From NCBI GenBank assembly GCA_963677085.2, contig CAXXFH010000004.1, forward strand, positions 3,100,001 through 3,164,000: 64,000 nt of DNA. Direction: 5' to 3'. The notes under the pieces were generated by a model. It was given only the letters and a program-made list of their open reading frames with translations. It was not told the DNA's origin and did no database searches. A program made the position numbers and the translations under genes. The stretch is from G963677085 sp963677085 (lineage in GTDB: Bacteria; Planctomycetota; Planctomycetia; Pirellulales; Thermoguttaceae). Numbering within the stretch: position 1 is the first letter of the stretch; every line of letters begins with the position of its first letter. This document shows, piece after piece, positions 52,694 to 61,685 of the stretch.

Positions 52694-53652
52694 GAGGCTA
52701 TCCGGGAAGATTCCCCGGGAAATTGAGGCTTTTCACGCGGCACGGTAATGGAACTCAGGAACGGGATGGGGCTTGGTCAGACGTCGGAGTATCAAGTGAA
52801 TCGTGCTGATGCGGATCATCGACTCGCTCGAATCCGTTCGCCGCTCCAGGTCTTTGTTGTGCCGACGATACCGTCCGTTCCACGCATAGGTGCGTTCCAC
52901 CACCCAGCGTTTGGGCTGCAACTCGAACCGGCCAGGCGTCTCCCGTCGCGGGACGACTTCCAGCTTCCAGGGTTGGTGGGATTGTGCCATCCAGGCTTCC
53001 AAGTCATGGTTGTGGTACTTCTGGTCCGCAAAGATCGTGTGCAATCGCGGATAGTCACGCCGACGCATCTGTCCCAACACCGACGGGACCGCCCAGGCAT
53101 CATCCCAGGCCGCGCTGGTCACCACGACAACCAGCAGCAAGCCCAGCGTATCCACGAGAAAATGGCGTTTTCGGCCGGTGGTCTTCTTGCCGGGGTCGTA
53201 TCCGCGTTCCCCGCCAGCCTCCGTGGTCTTGACCGTCTGGCTGTCGATCACTGCGGCACTGGGCGTCGGCTCTCGGCCGACCGCCGTCCGGACCCGGGCT
53301 CGCAGGGCATCCATCATCCGTTGCCACGTGCCGTCATCGCGCCAGCGGGCAAAATAGTCGTACACCGTGCTTTTGGGCAACAAGTCATGGGGCAGCATGT
53401 CCCATTGGCAGCCCGTGCGATTGAGGTACAGGATCGTGTTGATCACCTCCCGCAGGTTCACCGTGCGGTGTCGTCCTCCCCGCTTCGCGGGTGGAATCAG
53501 CGGCTCCAGGATTGCCCATTGTTCATCGGTCAAATCGGTCGTATATCGCTTTCGCGTAATCGTCTGCATAGCAATTACCTTTCCTTGAATTTGGAGGTGT
53601 AATTCTATGCAGCCTCACTACTTACAACAAACACCCCTTTCCGGATAGCCTC
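52694..53652. mobile_element. IS5-family insertion sequence, intact
   Basis: A 959-bp element with terminal inverted repeats GAGGCTATCCGG (52694-52705) and CCGGATAGCCTC (53641-53652), one intact transposase, and TNA-type flanks (TAA on the left, TCA on the right; imperfect target duplication). The right flank TCA is the complement of the TGA stop of the adjoining DUF1559 gene. Confidence 0.85.
52733..53569 (-). CDS. IS5-family DDE transposase
   Basis: A 278-residue transposase. The N-terminal DUF4096-type domain begins YTTDLTDEQWAILEPLIPP and includes INTILYLNRTGCQWDMLPHD and STVYDYFARWRDDGTW. The DDE catalytic residues are expected as Asp in AVIDSQTVKT, Asp in IFADQKYHN and Glu in VVERTYAW. 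GYDPGKKTTGRKRH is a typical IS5-group segment. It is a single intact frame, so the element may be active. Codon use fits the surrounding DNA. Confidence 0.92.
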   Translation of the reverse strand: MQTITRKRYTTDLTDEQWAILEPLIPPAKRGGRHRTVNLREVINTILYLNRTGCQWDMLPHDLLPKSTVYDYFARWRDDGTWQRMMDALRARVRTAVGREPTPSAAVIDSQTVKTTEAGGERGYDPGKKTTGRKRHFLVDTLGLLLVVVVTSAAWDDAWAVPSVLGQMRRRDYPRLHTIFADQKYHNHDLEAWMAQSHQPWKLEVVPRRETPGRFELQPKRWVVERTYAWNGRYRRHNKDLERRTDSSESMIRISTIHLILRRLTKPHPVPEFHYRAA

Positions 53653-54654
53653 TCAGGGTTGGAATCCACCGAGTGGTTTGCCGTCGGCGATAATGCCCAG
53701 CGTCTGGTAGGTTTCGGCGTCCATGTTTTCATTGGCGAAGTGGACCGAGGCGTCGCCCATCAGAAAATGACAACCGCCGGGATGGTAGCTGCTGGTCGCA
53801 TTGTTGGCGTCGCACCAGTTCGCATTCGCGGCTGCGTTCATCGGCAGGTGCGTGGCCACCAAGCCAAATTGGATCGATAGAGTGCCGTTCTCCGTGGGGC
53901 GAATGGCCGAATCCCAACCTACATAGTTTTCTCGCTGATTGGCGTCGGTTTCATCTTCCCGTTCGTGCTTCATCTCCATGTATCGCGTTTCGCCGATCAT
54001 CAACACGTTGGACGAACCGTCTCGCAGGTCGGCGAATCGAGTGGACGAGTTGTTGTAAAACATGCCGTTGGTAAAAACCATGCGGCAAGGGCAACATCCG
54101 GCATGGCAGGCGGCCTGGCTTGCGTTGCCACCGCCCTGGCATGCGTAGTAGTTCGTGTTCGACTCGCCACGTCCGTTTCGCGGGTCCGAGGGACACTCGA
54201 ACGCCGGGTTTGGTTGAAACTGTACGGCGAAGTTGGCCGTGCCGGTATACGAATGGGTGGGCGAGAACGTGCCGTTGAGCTTGTAGGTGTCGTAACGGGT
54301 CTGTTGTTCCAGGTAAGGAAGGATCATCACTGTCCACGGGGCGAACGCATTGGTCGACGTGTTGCCAACCATCGGCGACGTCACCCCGGAACAGGTGACC
54401 GTGTTGGTGACCCCGCCCGGCGGAAATGCCCCGTGTGTCGAGGCATAGTTGTGCAGCGCCAGCCCAATCTGCTTCAGCTTGTTGGCGCACTGCATACGCC
54501 GGGCAGCCTCGCGGGCGCTCTGTACTGCCGGAAGCAACAACGCGATGAGGATGCCGATAATGGCAATCACCACCAACAACTCGACCAGCGTGAATCCGCG
54601 TTGGCATCGCATGCGACACAAGGCGTGAGGATCAGACTCGAAGCAGCGTGCCAT
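53653..54654 (-). CDS. DUF1559 prepilin-like protein, cassette 2
   Basis: A 333-residue DUF1559 protein. The prepilin-like start has MRCQRGFTLVELLVVIAII; cleavage is expected after the Gly. The body includes PAVQSAREAARRMQC, NKLKQIGLALHNYAST and ILPYLEQQTRYD. A cysteine cluster (CHAGCCPC) near residue 205 is unusual. The C-terminal box reads HPGGCHFLMGDA, that is H-X9-DA rather than DG. The ATG at 54654 is the start nearest the prepilin motif that fits. The TGA stop is exactly at the IS boundary, so the end may have been altered by insertion. It follows the LamG PEP-CTERM gene of cassette 2. Confidence 0.88.
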   Translation of the reverse strand: MARCFESDPHALCRMRCQRGFTLVELLVVIAIIGILIALLLPAVQSAREAARRMQCANKLKQIGLALHNYASTHGAFPPGGVTNTVTCSGVTSPMVGNTSTNAFAPWTVMILPYLEQQTRYDTYKLNGTFSPTHSYTGTANFAVQFQPNPAFECPSDPRNGRGESNTNYYACQGGGNASQAACHAGCCPCRMVFTNGMFYNNSSTRFADLRDGSSNVLMIGETRYMEMKHEREDETDANQRENYVGWDSAIRPTENGTLSIQFGLVATHLPMNAAANANWCDANNATSSYHPGGCHFLMGDASVHFANENMDAETYQTLGIIADGKPLGGFQP

Positions 54655-54716
54655 GGTTTGCCCTGACCTCAGACTCGAAAAACACGGTTTTTGCCCGACG
54701 AACGACACGATTGGCT

Positions 54717-55586
54717 CTACCGGCGGCGACGCCAAGTCGCGCCGATCAACGTGAGAGCGCCAACGATCAGCAATGCCCACGTGGACGGTTCGGGAACCAG
54801 GAACTGGTCGGACGTCAGAGCGACATCGGAGATGCGCAACTCGTCGATCATGCCGTCGAAATACTGGCCCGTGTTCGTTACGGCCGCATCTCGAATGATA
54901 CCGCCGATAGCAACCGGCCCATCGTTGCTGGTAGCGCCGTTGAGCGTGCCGGTATACGATCCGGTCGTCTCCAAAACGCCATCGATGTAAAGGCTAACAA
55001 CACCAGTATCTCCGTCCCACGTACCGGCGATGTGATGCCAAGTTTCACGAGTTAAGGTGGTTAACGCCGTCAGATACAAATACGAACTGGCTCCCAATCG
55101 AAACGAAGGGGCACCATTGACGATGTTCAACGCATAGCCATTTTCAGAAAATCCTGCTCCGTCTCCGGCCCAGGTGTCGGTCTTTCGGATGATGGAATTG
55201 GAATTCGCCGCCGAGGCACCGAGCCAGACGAACGCTTCGACGGTCAAACCCGACAGCCCACTGTCGCCACCTACCAACGGGTCGGTTGCGGAAGACAGGT
55301 TATAGACCATCGCGCCGAGGTTGTTGACGCCGCCCGTGTTGGCACGCAGGTCCAACGCGGTGCCAAAGCCCGTGGGGCCTTCGCCGTAGAAGGCGTCGGG
55401 AGGCGAGGTGCCGTGTTGCACTTTGTCGACCGTGATGGCTGCGCTGCCGGCACTCGTATCGCTGACCAAGCTGGCTCCGACGGTCCCGCCGTCGAACGTC
55501 CAGTGGGCAATTGTCTCCGCGGCGGCTGAAAAACACGACAATAATACGCAACCAAACAGCACCATGCAGGTAATCCAGCGATTCAT
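54717..55586 (-). CDS. LamG-domain PEP-CTERM protein, cassette 2
   Basis: A 289-residue exported protein. Signal peptide ~1-23 (VLFGCVLLSCFSAAA). A LamG jelly roll follows (~25-255): ETIAHWTFDGG, LTVEAFVWLG, RETWHHIAGTWDGDTGVVSLYIDGVLE, GMIDELRISDVALTSDQF. The C-terminus is PEP-CTERM (VPEPSTWALLIVGALTLIG, then TWRRRR). It is expected at the surface after exosortase cleavage. The start has AGGAGAG just upstream and lies 10 bp after the stop of the FecR-LamG gene, so the genes are an operon. Its LamG domain resembles that of the upstream regulator (shared WHH-x-[AV]-GTWDG and GQ-x4-G-x-[IL]-[DE]-[ED] patterns). Confidence 0.9.
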   Translation of the reverse strand: MNRWITCMVLFGCVLLSCFSAAAETIAHWTFDGGTVGASLVSDTSAGSAAITVDKVQHGTSPPDAFYGEGPTGFGTALDLRANTGGVNNLGAMVYNLSSATDPLVGGDSGLSGLTVEAFVWLGASAANSNSIIRKTDTWAGDGAGFSENGYALNIVNGAPSFRLGASSYLYLTALTTLTRETWHHIAGTWDGDTGVVSLYIDGVLETTGSYTGTLNGATSNDGPVAIGGIIRDAAVTNTGQYFDGMIDELRISDVALTSDQFLVPEPSTWALLIVGALTLIGATWRRRR

Positions 55587-55596
55587 CGATTCTCTC

Positions 55597-57330
55597 CTAA
55601 GGGTTAGAGGAAGCTTCTGGCTTGGCAGACTTGGCGTCGCGATAGTGGGTTTCGATCTGCTCCGGGCGCAACGCGCGATCGTAGATGCAGACATCTTCGA
55701 GTTGGCCCTGCAATACTTGGCCAATGTTGGACCCGTCGTTGTTTCGAACAATCGCACCCAGTCCGACGTGGCCGGCCGTGTCGGAGAGCGTGCTTTGATA
55801 GTTGGCGGTTGTCTGACGCTGGCCGTTGATATACAGCGTCGCTTGCTGGCCATCCCAGGTGCCGACCACGTGGTGCCAGCGCCCCGGTGCGATCGTGCCT
55901 GGTGCGGATATCACTTCGACCGGCCGGTCCATCTCGTCGCCCAAATGGAACATCACCGTGCCATCCCGGTTGTCCAGTCCACTGAGCGAAAGCCAATAGC
56001 CGTTGTTCATCTGGTAGCCTGGATCGGACAGATTGTGGTTGGCGTATTTGCGAACCAGAACGGCGGCGCCGTTGAGCCCGTCAACACGAAACCGCGCTTC
56101 CAGCGTAAGTTGTTTCAGTCCCGAACCGTTTGCCGCGTGCCCTGTGAGTTGTGGATGATCGGCGGCGAACAGGTAGCGGCATACGTTGGTGCCGTCTGCC
56201 TTGCCTCGGCCGACTCGGGCGTGATGCTCGTTGCCCGTCAGATCGACGGCGCCCATTTTCAGCCCCGGCGTGGGCCGCCAATAGGCGATTGGGCGACTTT
56301 GCAAAACGGCCTTAGCGAAAGCGTCGAGGTCTTTGGCAGCTACGGGCGGCATGCGCCGAACGAAGCGATCGTCGCCCTGCGACTCCTCGACGGAAACCGT
56401 TCCCGATACTGCGATGCTCAGCCCTTGGCCGGCTATCATCTCCTGGGTGCTCGGCTTCTCGTTGCTCTCCGAGTTCACCAGCGTTTCTACGCGAACGCGG
56501 CCGTCGAAAACGCGGACCGTGGTGTGGCCCGTCTCGGCGACGCACATGCCGAACTCTGTGCCCAGGTCGATGACCTTTGCCTGGGGCGACTGCACAGCAA
56601 AACCCACGGCCATCTTCGGCACCCGGGCGGAAAGTCGGCCGTGCTGCAACGTGCCACGGCCCGCGTCGTCGACGACGAATTCGGCCGGGCCTTCGAGAAT
56701 CACTCGGGCACCGTCGTCGAACGCTACTTCCGCCAACCCGGCGGCCAGGGCTATCTTGGTGCCGGGCAATAGCGAGTCGCCCTCCTCTAGAACCTTCGAC
56801 GAATCGACCCAGGTGCCGTCGAACACGCGAACCAGCCGCGCGACGGGAACGTTCTGGGCCAACGGCTGCTCGCGAAGACTCGGCCGAGGAACCGATGTCA
56901 GGGCAAACAGCGCCAACACGGTGGCCAGCGTGGCCAGCGAAACCAGCACCGAGAATCGGGCCGGGTTGGCGAGGTAACCCAACGTCTGGTGAACTGCCGT
57001 GCCGAGTTGCGAGAGATACGGAGTCGCGGTGGTCGGCCGTGTAGCGCGGGGCATGTCTACGTTGGACGATTCGGCCGACGATAGTTCGTTGCGGAAGTCG
57101 TGAGCCAGCGTGGGAAGGTCGACGACCAACTCGCTATCGACAAACCGTGGCAACGCGGCGTGCAGGTGCATAGTTTTTACGTAGTACCAGCAGGCTTCCT
57201 TGTTTTCGGAGACCAATTCTTCCAGTCGATAGGCCTGGGCGTCGGTTAGCTCGTCGTCGCAGAGCATGGTCACGAGGTGGCGCACTTCGTGAAGCTCTTC
57301 CGACATCGGTTTCGGGAAATCGGCGCTCAT
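55597..57330 (-). CDS. FecR-LamG transmembrane regulator, cassette 2
   Basis: A 577-residue protein. The cytoplasmic N-terminus (~1-115) contains a short anti-sigma-like helical region (LVTMLCDDELTDAQAYRLEELV). One membrane segment spans ~126-147. FecR domain ~164-290 (GLAEVAFDDGARVILEGPAEF; KVIDLGTEFGMCV). A LamG jelly roll follows (~345-560; LTLEARFRVDGL, WHHVVGTWDGQQATLYINGQ, QLEDVCIYDRAL). It should sense an extracytoplasmic ligand and control the coupled sigma factor. The ATG at 57330 overlaps the sigma stop (ATGA at 57327-57330). It is followed after 10 bp by the LamG PEP-CTERM gene. Confidence 0.9.
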   Translation of the reverse strand: MSADFPKPMSEELHEVRHLVTMLCDDELTDAQAYRLEELVSENKEACWYYVKTMHLHAALPRFVDSELVVDLPTLAHDFRNELSSAESSNVDMPRATRPTTATPYLSQLGTAVHQTLGYLANPARFSVLVSLATLATVLALFALTSVPRPSLREQPLAQNVPVARLVRVFDGTWVDSSKVLEEGDSLLPGTKIALAAGLAEVAFDDGARVILEGPAEFVVDDAGRGTLQHGRLSARVPKMAVGFAVQSPQAKVIDLGTEFGMCVAETGHTTVRVFDGRVRVETLVNSESNEKPSTQEMIAGQGLSIAVSGTVSVEESQGDDRFVRRMPPVAAKDLDAFAKAVLQSRPIAYWRPTPGLKMGAVDLTGNEHHARVGRGKADGTNVCRYLFAADHPQLTGHAANGSGLKQLTLEARFRVDGLNGAAVLVRKYANHNLSDPGYQMNNGYWLSLSGLDNRDGTVMFHLGDEMDRPVEVISAPGTIAPGRWHHVVGTWDGQQATLYINGQRQTTANYQSTLSDTAGHVGLGAIVRNNDGSNIGQVLQGQLEDVCIYDRALRPEQIETHYRDAKSAKPEASSNP

Positions 57331-57887
57331 GCATGCTCCTCCCGAGCCATGCTCCGATCGACACACTGCATCAATGCGTGGCGGATCCGTTCCAGTGCCT
57401 TGTAGAGCGTGTTGGCCGGGCTGCCCAATTGCTCGGCCGCATGTTTGATGGTCGACTTCGACCCGTAACGCAATGCCACGAGGCGGCGATCTCGCTCGGG
57501 CAGTTTTTCGACACAGTCGGCCAACGCCCTCAGGCGGCCTTGCAGATCGTCGGAGTGCTCGACGACCATCTCGTTGACGGCCTCCAGGAAGCGGTCACTG
57601 GCCAGAATCCCACGGCGGCCCCGCTGTTTGCGGAAGGTGAGCACCCGATGGTAGGCCACCTGGCGAGCCCAGGCGAAGAAATCGGTACCCGGTTCGAATT
57701 GCGCGTAGCTTTGCCACAGCGCAAGAGTGGTTTCCTGAAAAACCTCCTCGGCGTCGTTGTAATTGGCCACCAGCGAGAGGATGTAACCGAAGATCCGCGA
57801 CTCCACCTGGGAGTAATTCCGCAGGAATTCTTCGGTCCGTTGGCCTTCGGTGGCGGAACCGCTCGATTTGGTGCAGCCAAAGGGCAT
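57327..57887 (-). CDS. ECF RNA polymerase sigma factor, cassette 2
   Basis: A 186-residue ECF sigma factor. Region 2 (~25-92) has NDAEEVFQETTLALWQSYAQF and DFFAWARQVAYHRVL; region 4 (~125-180) has IKHAAEQLGSPANTLYKALERI. The stretches match the cassette 1 sigma closely (GTDF-x-AW-[AC]-R-VAY-x-RVL in both). It is preceded by a G-rich ribosome site (AGGGGGGG) and overlaps the FecR-LamG gene by 4 bp. It is divergent from the cassette 3 sigma gene across a 214-bp shared intergenic region. Confidence 0.92.
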   Translation of the reverse strand: MPFGCTKSSGSATEGQRTEEFLRNYSQVESRIFGYILSLVANYNDAEEVFQETTLALWQSYAQFEPGTDFFAWARQVAYHRVLTFRKQRGRRGILASDRFLEAVNEMVVEHSDDLQGRLRALADCVEKLPERDRRLVALRYGSKSTIKHAAEQLGSPANTLYKALERIRHALMQCVDRSMAREEHA

Positions 57888-58101
57888 CGCCCCCCCTTTT
57901 CGCAGGGATTTGCAGGAAACATAGCGTTGCTTCTTCTATTAAGTCCATGCGCCGACGGCTTTCGTATGGAAATCTTGGGAATTGTCTGCCGGTCGGAAGA
58001 TTTCATGTCCCGATCTGCGGTTCCTGCGTGTATTACCCTTGCTTGGGGACCATTGCGCAACCGGATGCTCTGTGGCACCCCTCGCCGTAGGGGAACTTAT
58101 C

Positions 58102-58641
58102 TTGAAATCCAGCAAGTCGGATGACCCACGATCAACGGAGCAGTTCGTCCGCCTCCTCGGCCAACACGAGCAGGCGCTGACGGCGTTTATTCTTGCGCTG
58201 GTTCCCGACTGGCATGCCGCCCACGACCTGGCCCAAGAAACCCGGCTGCGGCTGTGGGAACAGTTCGACGAGTACGATCCCGACAAGGACTTCGGCGCCT
58301 GGGCGCGGACCATCGCTCGCTACGAAGTGCTTCACTACCGCACGCGAAAGGGTCGACAGAAAGTCTGCTTCAGCGACGAAGTGCTCGACCTGGTGGCCGA
58401 AGAGGCCGACGAAGCGGCCGGTCGTGTGGATGCCCGACAGGGCGCCTTGGCCCGATGTCTCGAACGGCTCTCCGAAGTGCAGCGCAACCTATTGACCCAT
58501 TGCTACGTGAGCGACAAATCGCTCCACGATGTGGCCACCGAGTTGGGTCAGTCGTACGAGGCGGTGCGCAAACGCGTGTTTCGCATTCGCCGGCTGTTGC
58601 ACCAATGTATTGACCGCACGTTGCGCGTGGAGGCGGGCTGA
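58102..58641 (+). CDS. ECF RNA polymerase sigma factor, cassette 3 (TTG start)
   Basis: A 179-residue ECF sigma factor with region 2 (~15-85; HDLAQETRLRLWEQFDEY, DFGAWARTIARYEVL) and region 4 (~125-175; LHDVATELGQSYEAVRKRVFRI). No ATG is available in a suitable place; a TTG at 58102 with AGGGGA 7 nt upstream (58089-58094) gives the expected length, and the longer frame from 57982 adds non-family residues. Its stop overlaps the FecR gene start (TGATG, 58639-58643), so the pair is coupled. It is divergent from the cassette 2 sigma. Confidence 0.88.
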   Translation: MKSSKSDDPRSTEQFVRLLGQHEQALTAFILALVPDWHAAHDLAQETRLRLWEQFDEYDPDKDFGAWARTIARYEVLHYRTRKGRQKVCFSDEVLDLVAEEADEAAGRVDARQGALARCLERLSEVQRNLLTHCYVSDKSLHDVATELGQSYEAVRKRVFRIRRLLHQCIDRTLRVEAG

Positions 58642-60479
58642 TGTTTGCGCCGCAACGCAATAATCGACCTTTGGCCGACGAGGTCCTGCAGCTATCGGCC
58701 GACTGCCTGTCGACGGACTGCACGGAACAAGACGTTCAACGGCTGGAGACTTTGTTGCGCGACAATCGCGATGCTCGGCGGCTCTACGTTCAATACGCCC
58801 AGGAAGCGGCCGCGTTGAGGACCTGGGCGGCCGGCCGTTCGCTGTCGATCCAATGGGCGGCGCCCGCGACGGCAGCCGATGTGGAAGCTGACGGGGAAGC
58901 CGCGCCATCGGAAAACGCTGCGCCGGAATTTACCGATTCATCTGTTGAAGAACAAGCGGCCGCGGGCCGTCGAGCGTTTGCCGTGTTGTTGGGGCAAACC
59001 CTTCCCCGGGCGATCGACTTTCGTACGCATCCGGCCCGATTCGCTGCTTCGGTCGTCATGCTCACCAGTGCCGTGTGGCTCGTGCTTTTCACGGCGTTGT
59101 GGCTACAACGCGGTTCGGATCCCGCCCAGGTCGAAGTCGCGGCGCCGGCGATCGAAACGCCTCGATTTGTGGTGGCTCGGGTGAGCGGACTTCACGAAGT
59201 TCAATGGGCCGATACGGCACGGCCGAAGCAGGTCGGCAATCCGGTGGCGGCTGGCGAGACCCTGCAACTGGCGTCCGGCCTGCTGGCGATCGAATTCAAC
59301 GACGGTGCCCATGTGATCCTCGAAGGCCCGGCCGAGTTTCGGCCCGACCGGTCGGGTAGCGGACGGTTGTCGCAGGGAAAACTGGTCGCCCAGGTGCCGA
59401 AGGAGGCCACCGGCTTCGTCGTCGAAACCGAAGCGGCCACGATCACCGACTTGGGTACTGAGTTCGGTGTGAATGTTGCCCAACTGGGCGAAGCGGAGAT
59501 CCTGGTGTTCGACGGCATGGTCGAAGTCCAGGCCGACGACCGACGGCAGATTCTTCAGCGGGGCGAGGCCGTAGTCATCCAGCGACCGGCGCCCCAGCAG
59601 CCGCCCGTGATTGTGTCGCGACCCGTGCCGCGCGACCAGTTCGTTCGCGAGTTACCTGTTTCGGTTGAGTTGCAGGGATCGGTGGCCGAGTTACGCCGAT
59701 TAGTGACGGCTCATCCTCGCCTGCTTCACCACTATCCGTTCGAAGGCGCCACGCCGGAAGAAAAACGCCGCGACCGCAAGGGCGAGTTGCACCTGGTCGA
59801 AGTGGCCATCGGTGGCGAGATCGACGCTTGTCCACTCGACTATCGTTGCGAGGGCTGTGATTCGTCGACGTCGGCCGTGCGGATTTCGCGCATCGAGTCG
59901 CCGCGCGAGCAGAGCACGGCCATGCAAACCACGACCGCATTCCAACCGCCGAAGGCGTTGACCGTGGAACTGTTGCTGCGTTGCGACTCGCGGGATACGG
60001 ATCCCGGGCCGGGACCGGTCCATGCCGCCGTGGCCACGCGAAGCAACGACAACGACTGCGGCTATTTCGTCACCACCGACGGGCAGGGACAACTTCGCTT
60101 CATTTTCGAAAAAATGGCAGACTATACCAACACGGGCGTGCGGCTAGCCCGAGGGCATTGGCACTATCTGGCCGCCAGTTTCGATGTTCAAGACGACACG
60201 ACGGTCGTCAACGCCTATCTGGCCGACCTGTCGCGCGGCCAAGTGAAACTTCGACAAATTGCAAAGAACAAAGCGGTTCGTGGAATACCGGCGACAAGCG
60301 TCTTGGGAATCGGGAAGGTTTTCGACGGCGGCGGTCGGGACGCCTATGCCTGGGACGGGGCGTTAGACGAAATTGCCTTGTACGACGTGATCCTCGAACC
60401 GAACGTATTGCAGAACCATTTAAATGCGATCGTGCGACCGCCTGAGACAAACGGCGGTACGAAAGAACAGAAAAAATAG
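58641..60479 (+). CDS. FecR-LamG transmembrane regulator, cassette 3
   Basis: A 612-residue protein. The cytoplasmic N-terminus (~1-130) has the helical region QLSADCLSTDCTEQDVQRLETLL. One membrane segment lies at ~134-155. FecR domain ~178-300 (GLLAIEFNDGAHVILEGPAEF; TITDLGTEFGVNV). A LamG-like domain (~405-600) follows (ALTVELLLRC, CGYFVTTDGQGQLRFIF, GHWHYLAASFDVQDDTTVVNAYL, WDGALDEIALYDVIL). A CPLDYRCEGC cysteine loop near residue 395 is distinctive. It is coupled to the sigma gene by a one-base overlap. The next gene encodes a PEP-CTERM protein whose domain does not look like LamG, unlike the two other cassettes. Confidence 0.9.
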   Translation: MFAPQRNNRPLADEVLQLSADCLSTDCTEQDVQRLETLLRDNRDARRLYVQYAQEAAALRTWAAGRSLSIQWAAPATAADVEADGEAAPSENAAPEFTDSSVEEQAAAGRRAFAVLLGQTLPRAIDFRTHPARFAASVVMLTSAVWLVLFTALWLQRGSDPAQVEVAAPAIETPRFVVARVSGLHEVQWADTARPKQVGNPVAAGETLQLASGLLAIEFNDGAHVILEGPAEFRPDRSGSGRLSQGKLVAQVPKEATGFVVETEAATITDLGTEFGVNVAQLGEAEILVFDGMVEVQADDRRQILQRGEAVVIQRPAPQQPPVIVSRPVPRDQFVRELPVSVELQGSVAELRRLVTAHPRLLHHYPFEGATPEEKRRDRKGELHLVEVAIGGEIDACPLDYRCEGCDSSTSAVRISRIESPREQSTAMQTTTAFQPPKALTVELLLRCDSRDTDPGPGPVHAAVATRSNDNDCGYFVTTDGQGQLRFIFEKMADYTNTGVRLARGHWHYLAASFDVQDDTTVVNAYLADLSRGQVKLRQIAKNKAVRGIPATSVLGIGKVFDGGGRDAYAWDGALDEIALYDVILEPNVLQNHLNAIVRPPETNGGTKEQKK

Positions 60480-60517
60480 CGAATGAGTCTTGGCCTGAAT
60501 TACTCGCAATAATGAAA

Positions 60518-60660
60518 ACCACGGAGGCACGGAAGCCACGGAGTTGGAGTTCGGAACCAATCGAAGGATGAATTCTAAAGGATGAAGTATGAAGGCTGAA
60601 TTTAAACTTCATCATTCATACTTCTTCCGGACAACTTCGTGTCCTCCATGCCTCCGTGGT
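60518..60660. repeat. ACCACGGAG...CTCCGTGGT inverted-repeat element, copy C
   Basis: A 143-bp element with outer arms ACCACGGAGGCACGGAAG and the complement ending ATGCCTCCGTGGT. The AAGGATGAATTC core is at 60564-60575. It lies inside cassette 3, between the FecR-LamG and PEP-CTERM genes. Confidence 0.8.
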
Positions 60661-60813
60661 AAAAAAATAAATTGTGCGACTTCGGGCGAAACACTCGAAA
60701 ACCACGATTCCCACACAAACATTCATCGTCGGGAGACAAACATGGGACGTGTCATGTATCGAAGGGCCTTTTCGGAATTCTTTTCGAACCATCAACCACG
60801 GGAGGATCGTCTG

Positions 60814-61521
60814 ATGAGGAGGAGTATCATTGCAGCCGCCCTGTTGCTTGCGTGCGGTTGGGGGACATCCGTTGCGTCGGCCGACTACATTCTGCGAGTC
60901 GACTTCGGAGCCACCGGACAAACAGTCGGCGCCGGTTGGGAACCATTCAACCTTTCCGCGGTTACCACTGTTTTGGAGGCTTCAAACACGTTTTCTGGCA
61001 TCACGATTGCGCTCGATGGTCGGTTAGAGGGGGATACCGTTGGCTATCTGACCGCTCGCAACCGAGATGCCGTGACATTTGATACCGGCCTGGACGCTGT
61101 GCTCTCAGACACGGCCTTTTATAAAAAGGACGGCACGCTGACGATTTCCGGCTTGGCTGCGAACACAGGGTACGATTTGACTACCTATCATCACGATTCA
61201 CGAACGGTGCAACAGTCATCTTTCGACATCCTGCTGACGACCGGTGGTAGTTCGACGACGATGGCAACAGGCTTGTTAGCCAGCACGGGCACAACGCCCA
61301 CGACCATCACGTCGGCCAACTTTTTGGCCACTAGCGATGCCAACGGCACCATCGAAATCACGTTCGACAAGATGGAGAATCCACCCGAGCCCGGAACGGA
61401 CTGGACTACGCTGAGCGGCCTGGACATCGCCACCGCTCCGGTCCCCGAACCTTCGACGCTGGTGCTGGCCGTCGTCGGTCTGCTGGGGCTTGCGTGGTGT
61501 GGTTGGCGGCGCAAGAGATGA
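60814..61521 (+). CDS. PEP-CTERM protein, cassette 3
   Basis: A 235-residue exported protein. Signal peptide ~1-22 (AALLLACGWGTSVASA). The mature domain begins DYILRVDFGATGQTVGAGW and is beta-rich, with LTISGLAANTGYDLTTYHHD (fibronectin-like or planctomycete unknown). The PEP-CTERM tail is VPEPSTLVLAVVGLLGLAWCGWRRKR. The ATG at 60814 has GGAGG 8 nt upstream (60801-60805); earlier ATGs lie in or near the dispersed repeat. The opening VDFG-x-G motif recurs near the end of the SGNH-family protein encoded further downstream. Confidence 0.85.
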   Translation: MRRSIIAAALLLACGWGTSVASADYILRVDFGATGQTVGAGWEPFNLSAVTTVLEASNTFSGITIALDGRLEGDTVGYLTARNRDAVTFDTGLDAVLSDTAFYKKDGTLTISGLAANTGYDLTTYHHDSRTVQQSSFDILLTTGGSSTTMATGLLASTGTTPTTITSANFLATSDANGTIEITFDKMENPPEPGTDWTTLSGLDIATAPVPEPSTLVLAVVGLLGLAWCGWRRKR

Positions 61522-61562
61522 CATACTGACCGTGTGCTGCTCTCAATCGGAGAGTCGTGGTT

Positions 61563-61624
61563 GGGTGCCACTGGCTGCTTGTCAGCCAGTGCCGAACACG
61601 GGCATACAAGGTGCTCGTGGCACC
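61563..61624. repeat. GGGTGCCA...TGGCACC dispersed element, copy 2
   Basis: A 62-bp element with a nested perfect hairpin, CACTGGCTG CTTGT CAGCCAGTG (61569-61591), and outer GGGTGCCA/TGGCACC ends. It sits between the PEP-CTERM and DUF1559 genes of cassette 3. Confidence 0.65.
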
Positions 61625-61685
61625 TGCAATGTCTCGTGGTTTCCAAGCTGGAGCTTGGGGACCAGACAATATAAGGGGTTAGGGA

